Below, piece by piece: positions 60,613 to 64,000 of a stretch of DNA of 64,000 nucleotides. The stretch lies in the NCBI RefSeq assembly GCF_004348825.1, contig NZ_SMJU01000008.1:124001-188000 (forward strand), read 5' to 3'. The stretch comes from Arundinibacter roseus (GTDB lineage: Bacteria; Bacteroidota; Bacteroidia; Cytophagales; Spirosomataceae). How positions within the stretch are numbered: position 1 is the stretch's first letter; each line of letters starts with the position of its first letter. Both the position numbers and the translations under genes were made by a program. The notes beneath the pieces are model-generated. The model was not told the DNA's origin. It worked only from the letters and a program-made list of their open reading frames with translations, and made no database searches.

Positions 60613-61552
60613 ATGCGTACAAAAAGGCAGGATCCAAAGTAGATGGAAGTGGTTCTACCGAGCTGATTTTTCTGGCGGCCATTCGGGCACCCGCACGGGC
60701 ACATACTTCCGGGTTGTATCTGTTGAGGAAAGCAGAAAGAAATCCAGCCCAAAAGGCATCTCCGGCGCCGGTAGCGTCTTTTACTTCTACTGCCTCTACC
60801 GGAAAATGCTGAATCTTAGCGCCTTTTTCCCAGGCCAGAATACTCCCTTCTGCCCCAAGCGTGTAGCAAATCAGCTGCACACCCTGAGCAAAAAAGAATG
60901 TAAAAACCTCCTGAGGCTCCACGGTTCGGCCAAATATACGTTCGGCATCATCTGAACTCAACTTTACCAAACCGCCCTGTACATACTCTGCTATCACTCG
61001 CTGCGCTTCCGTCCGATCCGGCCAAATGGATGGTGCGTAATTGGCATCTATACTGATGATCGCTCCTAACTCGCGCGCCTGCTGAGCGGCCTTCAACAAA
61101 CTCCTACGGGCAGGCTCCCGACTCAGTGCAAAACAAGTAGTATGAAAAATGGCTGTTTCACCCAACAGTGTTTCAGGAAAATGGTGCTCATGAAGCTGCG
61201 TATCAGCCTGCCTGTATGCAATAAAATCGGGAGTGCCTTTGGTACGTGATACCAGAACTATGCTTGTAGGTTGGTGGCCGTCAACGGCAATAAAACTGGT
61301 TTGTACACCGGTTTTAGCAACTTCGTCCATGAGAAATTTACCTACATTGTCGGCCCCCACACAGGCAACCAACGCCGTGCTGTGACCGAGACGAGCCATA
61401 TTGGAGGCCAAATTGGCCGGACTTCCTCCCGCCAAACGGCGGAATTCGGTGGTGGTTAGCAGGTCGGGGCTAAACTGACATCCGATCAGATCAGCCAGGA
61501 GTTCACCGGCCGCAAGTAAACCGTATTTTTTAGAAGTGGTGCTTATATACAT
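60611..61552 (-). CDS. PfkB-family carbohydrate kinase (fructokinase/ribokinase-like)
   Basis: A 313-aa protein. Substrate motif 'GGSPANLASNMARLG' near residue 43 and ATP/catalytic motif 'DATGAGDAFWAGFLSAF' near residue 262 are intact. 'DSDAERIFG'-like negative loops precede the latter ('L-S-S-D-D-A-E-R-I-F-G'). It is closer to fructokinase/2-keto-sugar kinases than to the 1-PFK type at 8257. It phosphorylates a free hexose or a related sugar. Single gene. Confidence 0.87.
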   Translation of the reverse strand: MYISTTSKKYGLLAAGELLADLIGCQFSPDLLTTTEFRRLAGGSPANLASNMARLGHSTALVACVGADNVGKFLMDEVAKTGVQTSFIAVDGHQPTSIVLVSRTKGTPDFIAYRQADTQLHEHHFPETLLGETAIFHTTCFALSREPARRSLLKAAQQARELGAIISIDANYAPSIWPDRTEAQRVIAEYVQGGLVKLSSDDAERIFGRTVEPQEVFTFFFAQGVQLICYTLGAEGSILAWEKGAKIQHFPVEAVEVKDATGAGDAFWAGFLSAFLNRYNPEVCARAGARMAARKISSVEPLPSTLDPAFLYA

Positions 61553-61746
61553 GAGTTAAGTTGAGGATTTTTTTGACAATGAGGGTTGTGAGTTGTTAAT
61601 AATCAAAGCACTTCACGACAGAAATTCAGTGAGGTTTAGCATTGCTGAAAGCTCGCAAGTTCGGATTTTTTTGTGAAATTTAACCTCAAAACCCAGAAGG
61701 ACTTCCATCCTGAACCATTCCTGAATCATATTTATCACTCTCATTT

Positions 61747-62385
61747 ATGCAACCTGACGAATCTACGATTTACCTTTTACCGAATCAGTGGAAAAACCTA
61801 CCCCACAACCATTTTTTTGAGGCAACAACTGGTGCCGAAATGCCTCAGGAAACCGTGGTGCGTTTACTGCTGGAACACGAGACCTTACGAATTTCATTTG
61901 AATGCCGGCAAAACCCCCTCGTCCATCAAAACACCCTCACCGAACACAACGAAGATCTTTGGAAACAGGAGGTTTTTGAAGTATTTATTGCCGAAGGCAG
62001 CTCCACACCAACGCGCTATCTGGAACTTGAAATAAATCCCAACAATGCGTTGTTTGCCGGCTGGATCGACAATCCGACCGGAGAAGGCGACGGAATGAAT
62101 CTTGATCTGATTCCTTACGAGAAAACAGGAATTGTTCATCATATTATCCAAAAAACCAACGATTTGTGGACAGGCGAACTTCAAATTCCGTTTGCGCTCA
62201 TAGGCAAGGGAGGCCGTGTGTATCGGCTAAATTTTTATCGGATTATTTTATTAAAACCCCAAACCGATCCTGCCTGGATCTGCTCCCCGGACAATTCCTC
62301 GTTTCAATGCTGGCGCTCCACCCACAGCGGAGTTACACCCCGATTCCATCGTCCGGAAAGTTTTGGGAAGCTTATGTTTGATTAA
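61747..62385 (+). CDS. Carbohydrate-binding family 9-like protein
   Basis: A 212-aa protein without a signal peptide. The CBM9-like/DOMON beta-sandwich shows the 'L-R-I-S-F-E-C-R-Q' strand, 'D-L-W-K-Q-E-V-F-E-V-F-I-A' (acidic and aromatic binding face), 'RYLELEINPNNALFAGWID' and 'L-W-T-G-E-L-Q-I-P-F-A-L-I-G'. Members either bind glycans as modules or occur as stand-alone proteins of unclear role. The absence of an export signal favours a cytoplasmic stand-alone role here. Confidence 0.8.
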   Translation: MQPDESTIYLLPNQWKNLPHNHFFEATTGAEMPQETVVRLLLEHETLRISFECRQNPLVHQNTLTEHNEDLWKQEVFEVFIAEGSSTPTRYLELEINPNNALFAGWIDNPTGEGDGMNLDLIPYEKTGIVHHIIQKTNDLWTGELQIPFALIGKGGRVYRLNFYRIILLKPQTDPAWICSPDNSSFQCWRSTHSGVTPRFHRPESFGKLMFD

Positions 62386-62514
62386 AATAAGTGTAATTTT
62401 CAAAAGCCCGGTTATTCAACCAAAATCATCTATAAAGCGTAGGTATAACAATTGAAGAGCAGTAGGCGGATAGTAAAAATTGGGGCACCTTCACCAAACC
62501 GTATAAAGAAGACG

Positions 62515-62522
62515 TACTTTTG
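62515..62522 (+). promoter_or_regulatory. -7 box (TACTTTTG) for the BamA-like gene
   Basis: Exact TAnnTTTG match, 75 bp before the ATG at 62597. Confidence 0.45.
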
Positions 62523-62596
62523 ATAAAAGCCCGCAGTAAAACATTTTTATTGTAATTCAGCGTTTTATAGTGATAAAGAAGCTTAAAAGGAGTTCA

Positions 62597-64000
62597 ATGG
62601 TGTATTTTTTCAGGATTTGTGTATTGATTTTGGCAGGATTAGGCTCCTCTTTCTGTCTGCGTGCGCATCCAACACCAATAGATACAAGCGCTACGGCCGA
62701 CATTCCCGCATTTATTACCATCGGCAGCGTGAGCGTGGAAGGAAACTACCGGACCCGAACGACCATTATTCTCCGGGAAATGGCCTTACGAGCCGGAGAT
62801 TCAGTTCAGGCAAATCAGCTGGATGAGCGGCTGGAAATTGACCGTAGAAAAATTGTCAACACCAATCTTTTTGTTACCGTAGACATGCTTCATTTTCCAG
62901 ATAATGAAGACAGTACGCTGGTGAATATTCGGGTGGTGGTGAAAGAACGCTGGTACTTTGTGATTGTTCCGGTGTTTCAATTGGCTGACCGAAATTTTAA
63001 TGAATGGTGGTATGACCGCGACCGCGACCTGAAACGAATTACTTACGGATTGTACATGAGTTACAACAACCTGACGGGTCGGGCAGATAAGCTCCGCTTA
63101 CTGGCTGAGTTTGGCTTTATTCCCAAATACGAAATCTCCTATTCGGTACCATATATTGATAAAGCACAAAAAACGGGAGTAACTGCCGGTATGTCTTATA
63201 CCACGAACAAAACGCTTCCGTACCGAACCTGGAATGATAAACTCGATTATTTCAACAGCGAAAGTCTCAACCGCGAGCGCTTTTATACCTTTGTAAATTT
63301 TACCCGGAGAAACAAATTTTACAGCTTTCACTCCCTGGATCTTCGCTGGAATTATCTTCAATTATCAGATACGCTTGCCCGGCTGAATCCCGAGTACCTT
63401 CTTCAATCGCGCAAAAGTCAAAATTATTTTCAGCTTACCTATACGTACAATTACGATCGTCGCGACAACGTACAGTACCCGCTGGAAGGTTTTAATTATG
63501 GGTTACAGGTCAGTAAACTTGGCTTGTTGCCAACTGACAATACCAATCAAACCTATCTCTACGGCTGGTACAAGCATTTTATTCCAATCAATAAACGATG
63601 GTTTTTCAACAGTGGCATTACCGGCAGGATGTCAGCGCCGGTGCGGCAACCATATCCGCAAACCCTTGGGCTCGGCTATCGCATGAAACTCGTCCGGGGC
63701 TATGAGTTGTATGTGATTGACGGTCAGCATTATTTTTTGTGGGAAAATGAATTGAAATACAAGCTTTTCAGCTTTCAAAAGACCTTTCCCTGGATTCCCG
63801 TACGGCAGTTCAGCACAATTCCCATTACTGCCTATCTCAACTCTTTTGCTGATTTGGGGTATGTTCAAAATTATTATCCTGAATTGAGCAATACCAAACT
63901 AGGCAACACACTGCTTTCCGGGGCAGGCGTTGGACTCGATGTGGCTACGTTTTATAACATGGTTTTCCGCTTCAACTATACAATCAATGGCCTGGGTCAG
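62597..64000 (+). CDS. BamA/TamA-type outer-membrane protein with POTRA domain (3' truncated)
   Basis: Open from ATG 62597 to the window end (468 codons visible, no stop). There is an N-terminal signal peptide (hydrophobic residues 4-20). A POTRA domain follows from about residue 43 ('ITIGSVSVEGNYRTRTTIIL', 'RRKIVNTNLFVTVDM', 'VNIRVVVKERWYFVIVPVF'). From about residue 150 the Tyr-rich strands of an outer-membrane barrel appear, including 'NYDRRDNVQYPLEGFNYGLQ', the typical D-x-R-x-x-x-x-x-P-x-x-G site of surface-antigen barrels. Only one POTRA is visible, fewer than BamA's five, so a specialised Omp85 protein is likelier than BamA itself. Confidence 0.82.
   Translation, partial: MVYFFRICVLILAGLGSSFCLRAHPTPIDTSATADIPAFITIGSVSVEGNYRTRTTIILREMALRAGDSVQANQLDERLEIDRRKIVNTNLFVTVDMLHFPDNEDSTLVNIRVVVKERWYFVIVPVFQLADRNFNEWWYDRDRDLKRITYGLYMSYNNLTGRADKLRLLAEFGFIPKYEISYSVPYIDKAQKTGVTAGMSYTTNKTLPYRTWNDKLDYFNSESLNRERFYTFVNFTRRNKFYSFHSLDLRWNYLQLSDTLARLNPEYLLQSRKSQNYFQLTYTYNYDRRDNVQYPLEGFNYGLQVSKLGLLPTDNTNQTYLYGWYKHFIPINKRWFFNSGITGRMSAPVRQPYPQTLGLGYRMKLVRGYELYVIDGQHYFLWENELKYKLFSFQKTFPWIPVRQFSTIPITAYLNSFADLGYVQNYYPELSNTKLGNTLLSGAGVGLDVATFYNMVFRFNYTINGLGQ

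Overview
The window looks like chromosome of a Bacteroidota bacterium, most likely a Cytophagales/Spirosomataceae-type organism. The evidence is a type IX secretion C-terminal sorting domain, a hybrid 7TM histidine kinase with an AraC output domain, Bacteroidota-type -7 promoter boxes (TAnnTTTG) in front of many genes, an almost complete lack of Shine-Dalgarno sequences, and the family make-up (DUF1501, PSD1, DUF1080, CBM9-like, DUF2141). No rRNA, tRNA, CRISPR array, insertion sequence or prophage was recognised.

Layout. 1-1.2 kb: the tail of a LytTR regulator converging on an orphan LuxR-type regulator with a degenerate receiver. 1.2-7.9 kb: a minus-strand operon of a GMC oxidoreductase, a cytochrome-c/PSD1 protein, a Tat-exported DUF1501 protein and a Tat-exported beta-propeller. 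8.2-11.1 kb: a PfkB sugar kinase, a sterol-desaturase-like hydroxylase and an NTF2-like protein. 11.1-25.6 kb: a large minus-strand curli locus. In transcription order it holds a LuxR-type regulator, a 48-aa peptide with a lasso-RiPP leader motif, a 462-aa curlin, a giant 1639-aa curlin, two small curlin-like proteins, csgE, csgF, csgG fused to an outer-membrane barrel, a large lipoprotein, and an asparagine-synthase-like protein resembling lasso-peptide cyclases. 26-32 kb: an orphan HigA-type antitoxin N-domain, DUF1080, an MsbA-like ABC exporter and a hybrid histidine kinase. 32.3-37.4 kb: a plus-strand run with a PI-PLC-like protein, two related unknown proteins, an outer-membrane-like protein, a tail-collar protein, a leucine-rich-repeat protein, a T9SS cargo protein and a second 45-aa lasso-leader peptide. 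37.4-64 kb: mostly metabolic and envelope genes (penicillin acylase, ceramidase, creatininase, pseudouridine synthase, a TetR-controlled RND efflux operon, thioesterases, comA-dedA, aroE-nagA, ribD, prmC, moxR, yidD, lgt, a second PfkB kinase, a CBM9-like protein), ending in a truncated BamA-type outer-membrane protein.

The most interesting signal is the pair of very short genes at 24574-24720 and 37250-37387. Both peptides carry the leader pattern YxxPxLxxxG followed five residues later by LTL, with identical spacing, and then a short Gly/Ser/Asp-rich tail. One sits inside the curli operon. That same operon ends with an asparagine-synthase homologue that has the Ser2 start and the C-terminal signature seen in lasso cyclases. 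No B1 (RRE) or B2 (leader peptidase) partner was recognised in the window, so either these are encoded elsewhere or this is an unusual, curli-linked RiPP arrangement. Functional statements come from motif recognition by eye; no database search was run.
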